From positions 682,001 to 746,000 of the forward strand of contig JADIYP010000002.1 of NCBI GenBank assembly GCA_016705235.1: DNA of 64,000 bases. The letters run 5' to 3'. Source of the DNA: Candidatus Leptovillus affinis (GTDB lineage Bacteria > Chloroflexota > Anaerolineae > Promineifilales > Promineifilaceae). The notes beneath the pieces were generated by a model. That model saw nothing but the letters and a program-made list of their open reading frames with translations, ran no database searches and was not told the DNA's origin. The position numbers and the translations under genes are program-made. Positions 26,624 through 35,494 of this stretch are shown piece by piece (the stretch's first letter is position 1; the number at the start of each line of letters is the position of its first letter).

Positions 26624-27331
26624 ATGTTAACTGAAACCCTGGCCTCCATCTTTATCTGGTACAACTTGCCGTTCACCATCATGCTCATGCTTTGCGTTGC
26701 GCTGACAGCGCTCCAGCTTGTCGGCCTCGGCGGCGACGGCGATGCCGACGCGGACCTGGACGCCGATTTTGACGCTGATTTCGACGCGGACCTGGACGCT
26801 GATTTTGACGCCGACGCCGACCTGGACGCGGACGCCGACCTCGATGGCGGAGATTTGCCGGATATGTTGGTTATCCTGGCCTTTCTTGGCATGGGCAAAG
26901 CGCCGCTGCTGGTTGTTTTGCTGATTTTATTTGGCAGCGTTGGCCTGCTGGGTTGGACGATGAATAGTCTGGTGACGGCCGTTTTCGGCAGCTACCCGGC
27001 CTGGGCATTTATCTTCACGCTGGTTGTCTCTCTCGTCGTCGGCGGCCTCATCAGCTCGCGCCTTTCCCGGCTTATTGGCCGCGCCCTGCCATCCATTAGC
27101 TCCACAGCCACTTCCGCTTCCGGGTTGATTGGGCGGCGCGGCGCGGTCATCAGCCCGCGTGTGGATGGGGCTTACGGTTTGGTGCGTGTGCGCGACCAGG
27201 GCGGCACGCTTATCAACGTGTTTGCCATCACAACCGAAGAGCAACCGATTGGCAGTCAAATGGAAGTTGTTCTGGTGGATTACGATCCCCAGCAAAAACG
27301 TTATACGGTTGTACCCATAGGCCGCCAGTAA
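26624..27331 (+). CDS. YqiJ-like membrane protein with Asp-rich loop and OB-fold
   Basis: 235 residues. One membrane segment (about 12-36), an acidic repeat of the form DADL/DADF (about 38-76, nearly every second residue Asp), two or three more membrane segments (about 80-155), then a soluble beta domain (160-235) of the NfeD/YqiJ OB-fold type (GLIGRRGAVISPRV...GLVRVRDQG). It lies 105 bp before a YqiK-like flotillin, the same pairing as yqiJ-yqiK elsewhere. The family is thought to assist flotillin membrane domains. The acidic loop may bind divalent cations (inference). Confidence 0.8.
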   Translation: MLTETLASIFIWYNLPFTIMLMLCVALTALQLVGLGGDGDADADLDADFDADFDADLDADFDADADLDADADLDGGDLPDMLVILAFLGMGKAPLLVVLLILFGSVGLLGWTMNSLVTAVFGSYPAWAFIFTLVVSLVVGGLISSRLSRLIGRALPSISSTATSASGLIGRRGAVISPRVDGAYGLVRVRDQGGTLINVFAITTEEQPIGSQMEVVLVDYDPQQKRYTVVPIGRQ

Positions 27332-27436
27332 CGGCCGTTTTTATCAGCCCACAGCGTTTCCCCATCAGCTCTAAAGCCCAAGGCCAACGAGAATCTGCAT
27401 CACCGGTGAAACCTGTCGCTAAACCTTAGAGGAACC

Positions 27437-29470
27437 ATGCAATACATCATCCCGTTTGCCGCGATTGTCGTTTTTATTTTTATTGGCGTCACGCTCTTCT
27501 TTTCCATTCTGCGCGCTTACGTCAAAACTCCGCCCAACCGGGCTTTTGTGCGCACCGGCGGCCTGGGCAAAGCCACCATGCCGCCCAAAGTGGTCATGAA
27601 CGGCGGCGGCTGGGTTTTTCGCACCATTCATGAACTTACCTGGGTAGACCTCAGCACAATGGCTATCGAAATTGAGCGCACCGGCGAAACCGCCCTGCTC
27701 ACCATCGATCCACAATACGCCGACATCAAAGTGATCATCTACATCAAAGTCAACCCGACCATCGAAGGCATCGTCGACGCCGCCCGCACCATCGGCGGCA
27801 AACAGGTGGATGGCAATACCGTCAAAGAATTGGTCGACGCTAAACTAGACGGCGCCTTGCGTGACGTAGCCGCAACTTTCACCCTGATGAGTTTGCACCA
27901 GGAACGCGAGAAGTTTATTGAGGAAGTGCAAAATCGCCTCAAAACCGACCTGGAAGAGAACGGACTGATGCTGGAGTCTGTTTCCATTCTCACGCTGCGG
28001 GCTGCCCGTCAGGGTTCCTTTGGCACCGATGATGTGTTTGGGGCGCAGGTCGCCCGCGCCAACGCCCAGGTTATTCAGCAGGCGCTGCGTGAGCGTAACG
28101 ACATTGAGCGTAAGACTGAGATCGAAATCAAACAGCGCGATACGGACACCGCCCGCCAACGACTCGATCTGGACCGCGATCTGGCCTTGGCGGCCGCGAC
28201 GCAGGCCCGTGAAGTACGCACCATGGAAGCCACCGAAAAAGCGCAGGCCGACAAACAAGTCTATGAAGAACTGCAAAAATCGGAGCAGGCGCGAATTGTC
28301 AAAGAACGAGCCGTAGCCTTGCTGGAGATTGAAAAAGAGCAGGAATTGGCCGTTCAGAATGAGCGTAAAACCCAAGAGATCATGGCGACAGAGTTAGCGC
28401 GCCGGCAGACGTTGGAACTATCGGACCAACAGCGCCAGATTGCTTTGGTACACGCCGAACAAGAGCGTGAACATGCTGAACAAGAACGGCTGCTGGTTTT
28501 GGCCAAACGTGAGGAAGCGGCGCAGGCTGTTAAGACAGTGGAAGCCACGCAGCAGGCGCAGCGCGAAGCCAAAATCAGCATCATTCAGGCAGAGCGTGAA
28601 GCGCAAAAGGCGATGATTGAGCAGAAAAACCGCATTGAGTTGGAAGCCTTACGCAAGCAGCGCGAAGCCGAAGCTGAAGCGGCGGCTCTGAAAGCCCGCG
28701 CCTCCGCTGAGGCCGAAGCGGCCCTGAAGCAGGCCGAGACGGTGCGTACACAGGCAGTCGCCGAAACGGAAGCCGATAAACTGCGCGCCGAAGCCGCGAA
28801 GGCGAAGGCGTCGGCGGCAGGTTTGGCAGAGGCCGATGTGTCGAGGGCCAAGGCGGAGGCGGCCATGCGTGAAGCGGATGCCGTGAAAGCGAAGGCGCTG
28901 GCGGAAGCGGAAGGCGCCAAGGCCAAGGCTGAGGCGTTGGCGGCTTTTGATGGCGTCGCGCAGCGCGTGGAGTTACTGAAGCTGCAATTGGACGCGCATG
29001 TGCAAATTGAAGTGGCTAAATCGGAGGCCATGGCTAAGGCGATGGCGTCGATGAATGTGAAGATGATCGGCGATCCGAATGCGGCGGCTTCGCTGCTGCG
29101 GATGGTGACGATGTCTGATGGTTTGGGCGAAGTGATCGGTAATACGCCACGGCCGTTACTGGAAATTGGCCAACAGTTGTTAAACAAGGTCACCGGCAAC
29201 GCCGCCGATACCAGCCTGACCCAGCCCGCCAGCGGCGCCACCAGCGTCACGGAACTGGCTATGCTGGTGCCGGAAATTATCCGGCTGGCTGAAGGAAACC
29301 TGAATCTGAACAAACTGAAGGGGCAATCGGTGGGCGATGTGTTGAATTTGCTGGCCGAAAAAGTAAAAGACGACCCGGCCGTCAGCAAAGCGCAGGCGGC
29401 GATGGCCAGCTTGCCCATCATCCGCGATTTGCCGTTTGAGGACTTTTATCTGCGGGCGGCGGCGAAGTAA
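27437..29470 (+). CDS. Flotillin family protein (YqiK-like)
   Basis: 677 residues. N-terminal membrane segment (about 3-27), then SPFH/band 7 domain (about 30-215, starting RAYVKTPPNRAFVRTGGLG), then a very long Ala/Glu/Arg/Lys-rich helix (215-510) that should form a coiled coil, and a C-terminal flotillin region (530-677). Flotillins assemble membrane platforms that affect fluidity and protein partitioning. GAGGAA precedes the ATG. Only 3 bp separate its stop from the next gene, so a polycistronic message with the genes at 29474 and 29996 is likely. Some flotillins are called floA/floT; I did not assign a symbol because of the YqiK-type length. Confidence 0.9.
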   Translation: MQYIIPFAAIVVFIFIGVTLFFSILRAYVKTPPNRAFVRTGGLGKATMPPKVVMNGGGWVFRTIHELTWVDLSTMAIEIERTGETALLTIDPQYADIKVIIYIKVNPTIEGIVDAARTIGGKQVDGNTVKELVDAKLDGALRDVAATFTLMSLHQEREKFIEEVQNRLKTDLEENGLMLESVSILTLRAARQGSFGTDDVFGAQVARANAQVIQQALRERNDIERKTEIEIKQRDTDTARQRLDLDRDLALAAATQAREVRTMEATEKAQADKQVYEELQKSEQARIVKERAVALLEIEKEQELAVQNERKTQEIMATELARRQTLELSDQQRQIALVHAEQEREHAEQERLLVLAKREEAAQAVKTVEATQQAQREAKISIIQAEREAQKAMIEQKNRIELEALRKQREAEAEAAALKARASAEAEAALKQAETVRTQAVAETEADKLRAEAAKAKASAAGLAEADVSRAKAEAAMREADAVKAKALAEAEGAKAKAEALAAFDGVAQRVELLKLQLDAHVQIEVAKSEAMAKAMASMNVKMIGDPNAAASLLRMVTMSDGLGEVIGNTPRPLLEIGQQLLNKVTGNAADTSLTQPASGATSVTELAMLVPEIIRLAEGNLNLNKLKGQSVGDVLNLLAEKVKDDPAVSKAQAAMASLPIIRDLPFEDFYLRAAAK

Positions 29471-29473
29471 GCA

Positions 29474-29980
29474 ATGAAATTATGGGCCAAAGTGCAGCAG
29501 ATTTGGCGAACGGCCGTCTCCGATTTGTTTAGCGAAGAGTCGGAAACGGCCGTGTCTGACCCGGTGGCTGACCTGATCCGTCAGACGCAGCAGCGCCTGG
29601 ACGCTTTGCAAGACGAATTGGCGCAGGCCTTGGTGCGCCAAAAGCGCGCCGAATCGGCCTGGCGCGCCGCTCAGGCCCAAGGCCGCGCAGACACAGAATC
29701 CCTGGCCGAGCAGCACAAAACATTTGGCCTGGCTCTGACGGCCGTGCAGGTGGAAATCGAGCGCTTACAAACCCGCCTGACAGAATTCACCATCCAGTCC
29801 GGGCAGCTAACCGAACGGGCGGAGAGTGTGGCGATGATCGAACGACTGCAAACGCTGCGGGCGGAACTGGACAAAACGGCCGTTACCCTGCACCATGAAC
29901 TCGAAGACCGCCAGGAACAGATCGCCCGCCGCGAAGATTACACCGCCGCCCGCGATGACGTTTACAAGCGCAGCCTGTAG
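29474..29980 (+). CDS. Coiled-coil protein in flotillin operon
   Basis: 168 residues, not recognised. Starts MKLWAKVQQIWRTAVSDLF and is almost wholly heptad-like helix from about 28 to 160 (LIRQTQQRLDALQDELAQAL and following). No signal peptide and no Cys. The layout (short amphipathic start followed by coiled coil) recalls PspA/IM30 membrane-stress proteins, but the sequence is too short and lacks clear PspA motifs, so this is only a suggestion. It is tightly spaced with the flotillin upstream (3 bp) and the channel-like gene downstream (15 bp). Confidence 0.75.
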   Translation: MKLWAKVQQIWRTAVSDLFSEESETAVSDPVADLIRQTQQRLDALQDELAQALVRQKRAESAWRAAQAQGRADTESLAEQHKTFGLALTAVQVEIERLQTRLTEFTIQSGQLTERAESVAMIERLQTLRAELDKTAVTLHHELEDRQEQIARREDYTAARDDVYKRSL

Positions 29981-29995
29981 CGCAAGCGATAAGAA

Positions 29996-30445
29996 ATGAT
30001 GCTAACGCCCGAACAAGAGCAAGCTCTGGATACGTTGTTGGCCAGTGTGCCGAAAAATGGGGAGGAAACGGCCGTGTCTCCTTCTGCCGACTTCCTACAA
30101 ACCTGGCTCGGCGTTTCCGGCAGCCAGCTAAAAGATTACCTGTCCACTCTGCTGAACCAAAAAAACGCCTGGCAAGATACATTCCTCACCTGGGTTGAGG
30201 GCAATCCGCTGGATTCGGCTTTTGGTTTTTTAGGCGCGGCCGCCGCCGCCTTCTATGCCGCTGAAAAAGACGCCAACCCCAAAATTACAACGTATGTCGA
30301 TGCTTTCTACTACATCGCTACCTGCGCCTCTGTCGGTTACGCCGACGTGTTTGCCGTCACCCAATCCGGCAAGGCCATTGCCTCCCTGGTCATGGTCGTT
30401 GGCCCTGGTCTGGCAGACCGGGCTTTGAACCGGCCAAAAGAATGA
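29996..30445 (+). CDS. Two-TM potassium-channel-like protein with altered filter
   Basis: 149 residues. A soluble N-terminal part (1-70) contains helical segments. From about 75 there is a membrane segment, then pore-helix-like FYYIATCASVGYADVFAVT and a second membrane segment (GKAIASLVMVVGPGLA). In potassium channels the filter is T(V/I)GYGD; here it reads SVGYAD, so one key Gly is Ala and Thr is Ser. Selectivity is therefore uncertain. There is no RCK domain. Last gene of the flotillin group. It could be a real ion channel or a channel-derived membrane subunit. Confidence 0.65.
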   Translation: MMLTPEQEQALDTLLASVPKNGEETAVSPSADFLQTWLGVSGSQLKDYLSTLLNQKNAWQDTFLTWVEGNPLDSAFGFLGAAAAAFYAAEKDANPKITTYVDAFYYIATCASVGYADVFAVTQSGKAIASLVMVVGPGLADRALNRPKE

Positions 30446-30560
30446 GCCTGCTAGTTCTGATCTCAAAAATGCGATTATGGGCGATTGTCTTGCCGATATC
30501 CCTGGACCACCAGTGATATAAATCGTCCACACCGCGCAAAAGCAAAAGGAAATGAGCAAT

Positions 30561-30962
30561 ATGACGCTGTTTGATGACCGTGCCCGCGCTGTCTTATCCG
30601 AACCGGTGATCGTTCGCTTCACCACCATGCGGCCCGATGGGTATCCTCACACTGTCCCCGTCTGGTTCATGCTGGACAACGACGACCTGCTTGTGTTTTC
30701 CCTGCGCGAAGCGCGCAAAGTGGCCAACGCAACGGCCGTGCCCAGAGGCTGCCTCTCCATCGGCGGCGATCCCGCCGGATCACCTTGTTACCTGATCGAT
30801 GGTGATCTGACGCTGGAGGATGATCCTGACCACAGCGTGGCGACGCGAATCACCCATCATTACGAAGCGCCGGAAGATGCGGCCAAAGACCTGGCTGCCT
30901 GGCAAGATGAGTCGTTTGTAGTGCTGCGGCTGAAGCCCAGACGGGTCATCAAACTCGCGTAA
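30561..30962 (+). CDS. PPOX-class F420/FMN-dependent protein
   Basis: 133 residues, split-barrel flavin/F420-binding fold: PVIVRFTTMRPDGYPHTVPVWFM near the N-terminus and KVANATAVPRGCLSIGG later are typical of the pyridoxamine 5-phosphate oxidase-like superfamily. Members reduce or oxidise small molecules, or bind F420 or heme. AAAAGGA at 30544-30550 gives 10 nt to the ATG at 30561, but only 1 nt to an ATG at 30552, so 30561 was chosen. No operon partner is obvious. Confidence 0.75.
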   Translation: MTLFDDRARAVLSEPVIVRFTTMRPDGYPHTVPVWFMLDNDDLLVFSLREARKVANATAVPRGCLSIGGDPAGSPCYLIDGDLTLEDDPDHSVATRITHHYEAPEDAAKDLAAWQDESFVVLRLKPRRVIKLA

Positions 30963-31071
30963 AACGGACAAAGGCAGTTCTTGCTTCGGATTTGGCGAGC
31001 CTGTATAGAGAATCTTGCCAATATTCTGGCACTGCTAGACAACCACCTTTTTCTCAACTAATATCACCGGC

Positions 31072-31989
31072 ATGACGACTACCATCTTGCAAACCGACCG
31101 GGTGACATGGATCAACATTGTCCAACCAACGCCCGCAGATATTGAGGCGTTGGGCCAACGGTATCCTCAATTTCATCCGCTTAATCTGAGTGATTGCCTG
31201 ACTGAATTGGAAGTTCCCAAGCTGGATCATTATGACAATTATCTGTTCATTGTGACCCAACTTCCTCGCTGGGATGAGGCCAGCCTGATCTGCCGACCGG
31301 CCGAAGTAGACATTTTTGTGACGCAAGGGCTGCTGGTGACGTCGCATCGCGGGGATTTGAAGCCGCTGAATGAGCTGTACGGCCGTCTCCAATCCGATCC
31401 CGACATTCGCCAACACATGATGGGGCACGGCGCCAGCCCACTGCTCTATGAATTGCTAAACACGCTCGTCAATTACTGCTACCCCATCCTGCATAAAGTC
31501 AATCAAAACATTATCCAGGTCGAACAAGACCTTTTTGGCCCCAACACGCCTAAAATTTTGCAAGACCTGGCCATCGTCCGCCGCGATGTCATCTCTTTGC
31601 GCCACATTTTGCATCCTCAGCTAGAAGTGGTGCGCGAACTGGAAAAAGGCAACTGGACATTCATCCACGACGATCTGGATATCTACTGGGGCGACATTAG
31701 CGACCATCTGGCCCAACTGTTGTTGATGTTGGACGAACAGAAGGAGATCGTGGCCGGTTTGTCGGAGACGCTGGACACGCTGGCTTCGCACCGCATCGAC
31801 GAAGTTGTGCGTTTGCTCACCCTGGTGACGCTGCTCAGCGTGCCGCTTACGGTGCTGCCGACCATTTTTGGCATGAATGTGCAACTGCCATATGGCTCGC
31901 ATCCGCTGCCGTTTTACCTCATCACCCTCACCGGCATTCTGGTTACGGTTTTGGTTATTATGTATTTGCGCCGGCGACATTGGTTATGA
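31072..31989 (+). CDS. CorA family magnesium/cobalt transporter
   Basis: 305 residues. A large soluble domain (1-240) with helices forming the funnel precedes two membrane helices at the C-terminus (about 245-265 and 278-298). The hallmark GMN motif is present (IFGMNVQLP), as is the basic tail RRRHWL. It forms a pentameric divalent-cation channel in the cytoplasmic membrane. The start has no strong ribosome site. A CorA gene shortly after a channel-like gene and an Asp-rich protein may reflect ion homeostasis, but the spacing does not support one operon. Confidence 0.9.
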   Translation: MTTTILQTDRVTWINIVQPTPADIEALGQRYPQFHPLNLSDCLTELEVPKLDHYDNYLFIVTQLPRWDEASLICRPAEVDIFVTQGLLVTSHRGDLKPLNELYGRLQSDPDIRQHMMGHGASPLLYELLNTLVNYCYPILHKVNQNIIQVEQDLFGPNTPKILQDLAIVRRDVISLRHILHPQLEVVRELEKGNWTFIHDDLDIYWGDISDHLAQLLLMLDEQKEIVAGLSETLDTLASHRIDEVVRLLTLVTLLSVPLTVLPTIFGMNVQLPYGSHPLPFYLITLTGILVTVLVIMYLRRRHWL

Positions 31990-32061
31990 TTTGTCGGTAA
32001 GCCACCTGTTTTATGCTAAAATGGAGCTTATCTTCCCAACTTACCAGCCAAAGGGAGCGTC

Positions 32062-32385
32062 ATGGAAAACTTGACTCTAACAATCAAAAAACACGCAGAA
32101 ATCTGGACGAAGGATGGTCAGCGATTGGGCGAGGCCACGCATGTATATCATCGCCTGGAAGGTGTGAATCCGGCCGAACTGCATTATGCTGCTTATCTGG
32201 AAATTTTTTCTTTTGAGATTGGCGAGCATTATTTTATACCGACGGATTTTATCGCCGGGTATGATGCAGCTAACGGCCGTCTCACCCTCTCTACCTCGCG
32301 TAAAACCATCGAAGACCGCACCTGGCATCGTATGCCCGGCTTCATCGCCATGGGCAAAGCCCGCAAAGAAGACCTGCCCGCCTGA
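32062..32385 (+). CDS. PRC-barrel-like small protein
   Basis: 107 residues, no signal peptide. The segment AEIWTKDGQRLGEATHVYH resembles the first strands of a PRC-barrel, in which a Gly-rich turn follows the second strand, with more beta strands to about 85. Function unknown; PRC-barrel proteins often bind RNA or membrane-associated partners. AAGGGAG precedes the ATG. Followed by 220 bp with no other gene; two ACGGCCGT copies lie directly after the stop. Confidence 0.6.
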   Translation: MENLTLTIKKHAEIWTKDGQRLGEATHVYHRLEGVNPAELHYAAYLEIFSFEIGEHYFIPTDFIAGYDAANGRLTLSTSRKTIEDRTWHRMPGFIAMGKARKEDLPA

Positions 32386-32605
32386 TTCCTCCATTGGCGC
32401 TGTGGACGGCCGTTTGCCAACGGCCGTCCGCAGCGGTTGCCTTTCTCCCCAACCCACCAAAATTTGCAATACCCTTGTCTGCCGTTATGTTACAATGTCG
32501 TTGTGATGTACCGGTGACGGCGCGTGGCGAATGAATGCTTTGGCGCCTTTTTGTGGACCCTGATGCCCATCATGATGAGCGGTCCGCTTCCACCCAGGAG
32601 GTGAA

Positions 32606-35332
32606 ATGAAAACTACAAGATGGATATTCGTGTTGACTCTATTTGTCGCCGTTCTGTTGGCTTCCCAGGGCAGCTTTGCCCTGCCGCCGACGCAAGATGG
32701 CAGCCAGATCGGGCTGGATGAGGATCAGGCCGCCGCGTATGCCCGGTGGGGCACAGCCGAAGACCCGAATGTGGCCGGTTTGTTGCAGACTGGCGCGGAC
32801 ACGGCCGTTACCGCCACGCTCACCGAAGCCCACATGGGTTACGACAAACTCACCGGCCAATACCTCGACGACCCAACCATCATCCGCCACACGGATGGCG
32901 GCCTGCCCGCCGCCAAAGCCAACAGCGACATCGATCCCAGCGTCATCCGCTTTGGCGCCCAAAACATCCTCGTTGTGACCCCCGGCATGGCCGCCGATTT
33001 GCGCCAGCAGCTCGCCGCCGCCCCTGCGCCAACTGAATATCTGGCGGTGCAGTTCACCTATCCGGTTGATCTGGCGTTGATCGAATCGTTGCAGGCGCAG
33101 GGCGTGGTTTTTGGCGACCCGCTGGATAAATTATCCCTGTACGCCAAAATTCCGGCAGAGGCGGTAACGGCCGTTTCCGCCGCCATCGACCAGGGCAAAA
33201 TCAACTTCGTCGGGCAGGTTCCGGCCGCTTTCCACATCACCGATGGTTTGCAAGCCCGGTTAAACAGCCTCGCCGACCCCGACGCCAGTGTCGCCGTCAC
33301 CGTGCAGCTTTTTGAGACGCCCGCAGACGCCCAACTGGCCGAACTGAAATCCCTGATGACCATCGAACGCCGTTCTGATGCCGCCATGCACCTGATTGAA
33401 GGGGTGATTCCGGTTAAAGATGTGGCCGCGCTGGCCGCGAACACGGCCGTGCAGCTCATCCACGAACAAATCCGCTACGAATCCGGTTCGGCCGAAACCC
33501 CCGCCGTGCCCGACGCCCCCGCCGAAATCCGCGCCAATCTGGAAGGCAATCTGGCTACCGGCAGCGACATCCTCAAAAGCAGCGGCTTCGACGGCACAGA
33601 TATCAACGTCATGATTATGGATTCCGGCATTGCCCACCAGGGCAGCACCTACCATCCCGACCTGCCGCTCAGCCGCATTGTCGATCAATACGCCTGGTAT
33701 CCGCTGCCGGTCAGCACAGACGCGGCGGCCATAGACAGCCACGGCACGCACGTTGCCGGCAGCATTGGCGGCAGCGGCGTGCAAAGCGGCGATCTGGCCT
33801 GGCAGGGCATCGCCCCGGACGTAAACTTTTTGATCTATCGTCTTTGCTGCAATGTTCCGTTTGGCTACGGTTATTATGACGCCGATTATCAGGCATCCCT
33901 ACAGCGTGGCGCAGCCCACAGCGGCCACGTTTCCAACAACAGTTGGGGCGGCGGCAATGGCACCTATGCCGTTAGCTCGCAGTTGGCCGATAGAGCTGTG
34001 CGCGGCGAATATTCCGGCAATTGGATGAACATGGTCATCATCACCCACAACGACAATCTGCTCTCGCGCAGCCCGGGCACGGCCAAAAACGCCATCACCG
34101 TGGGCGCGGTGAAAGACGGCAACTGGCCCAACGTGGATGTGACTACCTGTAACAGCGTTGGCGACCGGGATTGGCCGCCAGGAGAGCGCATCTGTTTCAG
34201 CAATTATGGTCCGATTGATGTGGATAACGACGGCAGCGTGCGTGTAAAACCAGATATTATGGCTCCCGGCGTTAAAATTACGTCGCCGGTGGCCTGGTAT
34301 TTTTACGGCGATAGCCGGTATTACGACGCCTGGAATGGCACGAGTATGGCCGCGCCGCAGGTGACCGGCGGCGTGGCGCAGTTTTTGGACGCTTATCCAC
34401 AGTACATTGGCTGGCCGGAGGTGGTGAAAGCGGCGTTTATCGCCTCGGCGACTGATGTGGGCGGGGCGGATACGGATCATTACGGCCGTGGCATGCTCAA
34501 CACCTTCCACGCCATCTACGACCAGAGCGGCATCAGCGACATTACTTTCTGGACCAATTCTCTGGCGGCCACCGGCAACAGCAATGACCACTACTTCACG
34601 GTGCCTGCCGGCTTCGATGAGGTTCGCATCGTCCTTACCTGGGCTGATCCGGTGGATGGCACCGGCACTGATAATGTGATTAACGATCTGGATGTGAAAG
34701 TCTACGATGGCAGCGGCGCGCAGGTTGGCTCTTCGCAAACCTCCGACGACACGGTCGAATATGTAAAAGTGACCAGCGGCGTGCCTGGTTCCTGGCGTAT
34801 TCATGTGGAAGCCTACAGCCTTCTTTCGTCGCAGCCATATGGCCTGGCAGCGGTGGCTGTGCTGAAGCCGGCCAATGTGACGGCCACGACATCGTTCTCT
34901 CCGGCGGTGGGTACGTTTGTCGGCGGCACTTTTTATCTGTATACCACCCTGAGCAACAGCGGGTTTGCCGCGCCGGGTAGTTATGTACGTTTGCAGGTAC
35001 CTTCTACCACGTCTTTCACGGTAGAAGGGGCGCGGGTATATACGGATGACGGCCGTTCCCATTACTACAACGATACCGAATTGATGACCGATGGCGGTGG
35101 CCTTTATTGGCGCGTGGCGGTGGGCGAAACCATCGCCAATCATGCCCGCGTGGTGCGCTGGTTCATTCAATTCAACGACGCCGCCCCGGTTACCTGCCCG
35201 CAGCCGGTCCATTACCCGTTTGGCGTGGTCTCCTATTTTCGTGATGCGGGCCTATTGCAAACGGGCGGCAGCGATCCGGCCAACCTTGTCAACCATAACT
35301 GCGACCTTTTTGTCCCCACCCTCACCAGATAA
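32606..35332 (+). CDS. Secreted S8 family subtilisin-like serine protease
   Basis: 908 residues. Signal peptide about 1-26 and a long propeptide-like region (about 80-300) with two inhibitor-I9-like repeats. The S8 catalytic domain has Asp in IMDSGIAH (about 338), His in DSHGTHVAGS (about 379) and Ser in WNGTSMAAPQ (about 580). A beta-sandwich C-terminal domain (about 635-765, LTWADPVDG...NDLDVKVYDG) and a further beta-rich domain follow. The chain ends CDLFVPTLTR, similar to the ends of the surface proteins at 1045 and 3773. Extracellular peptide scavenging or surface-protein processing is likely. CAGGAGGTGAA precedes the ATG. The downstream lipoprotein resembles its propeptide. Confidence 0.92.
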   Translation: MKTTRWIFVLTLFVAVLLASQGSFALPPTQDGSQIGLDEDQAAAYARWGTAEDPNVAGLLQTGADTAVTATLTEAHMGYDKLTGQYLDDPTIIRHTDGGLPAAKANSDIDPSVIRFGAQNILVVTPGMAADLRQQLAAAPAPTEYLAVQFTYPVDLALIESLQAQGVVFGDPLDKLSLYAKIPAEAVTAVSAAIDQGKINFVGQVPAAFHITDGLQARLNSLADPDASVAVTVQLFETPADAQLAELKSLMTIERRSDAAMHLIEGVIPVKDVAALAANTAVQLIHEQIRYESGSAETPAVPDAPAEIRANLEGNLATGSDILKSSGFDGTDINVMIMDSGIAHQGSTYHPDLPLSRIVDQYAWYPLPVSTDAAAIDSHGTHVAGSIGGSGVQSGDLAWQGIAPDVNFLIYRLCCNVPFGYGYYDADYQASLQRGAAHSGHVSNNSWGGGNGTYAVSSQLADRAVRGEYSGNWMNMVIITHNDNLLSRSPGTAKNAITVGAVKDGNWPNVDVTTCNSVGDRDWPPGERICFSNYGPIDVDNDGSVRVKPDIMAPGVKITSPVAWYFYGDSRYYDAWNGTSMAAPQVTGGVAQFLDAYPQYIGWPEVVKAAFIASATDVGGADTDHYGRGMLNTFHAIYDQSGISDITFWTNSLAATGNSNDHYFTVPAGFDEVRIVLTWADPVDGTGTDNVINDLDVKVYDGSGAQVGSSQTSDDTVEYVKVTSGVPGSWRIHVEAYSLLSSQPYGLAAVAVLKPANVTATTSFSPAVGTFVGGTFYLYTTLSNSGFAAPGSYVRLQVPSTTSFTVEGARVYTDDGRSHYYNDTELMTDGGGLYWRVAVGETIANHARVVRWFIQFNDAAPVTCPQPVHYPFGVVSYFRDAGLLQTGGSDPANLVNHNCDLFVPTLTR

Positions 35333-35437
35333 ACCCGACAAAGGTGCGCTCTGACGGACGGCCGTTACCGCGCACGCTCTCGAGTACACGGGAACAAACA
35401 GCGCCTCCACCTCGTTGTATAGGTAGACATATCGCAA

Positions 35438-35469
35438 GACCCTAAGGGTTTCTTCAAACCCTTAGGGTC
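35438..35469. repeat. Intergenic hairpin, variant of the GACCCCAAGGGTTT family
   Basis: Arms GACCCTAAGGGTTT (35438-35451) and AAACCCTTAGGGTC (35456-35469) with a 4-nt loop. The C-to-T change in the left arm is matched by a compensating change in the right arm, so the hairpin is kept. Lies between the protease and the lipoprotein gene; followed by TTGCATAG rather than a U run. Confidence 0.75.
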
Positions 35470-35494
35470 TTGCATAGAGACAGGAGGACAAATC

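Noticed and set aside
28585..29421. Ser/Ala-rich ORF antisense to the flotillin gene
   Set aside because: Reverse frame of the Ala/Glu/Lys coiled-coil repeats; artefact of codon composition.
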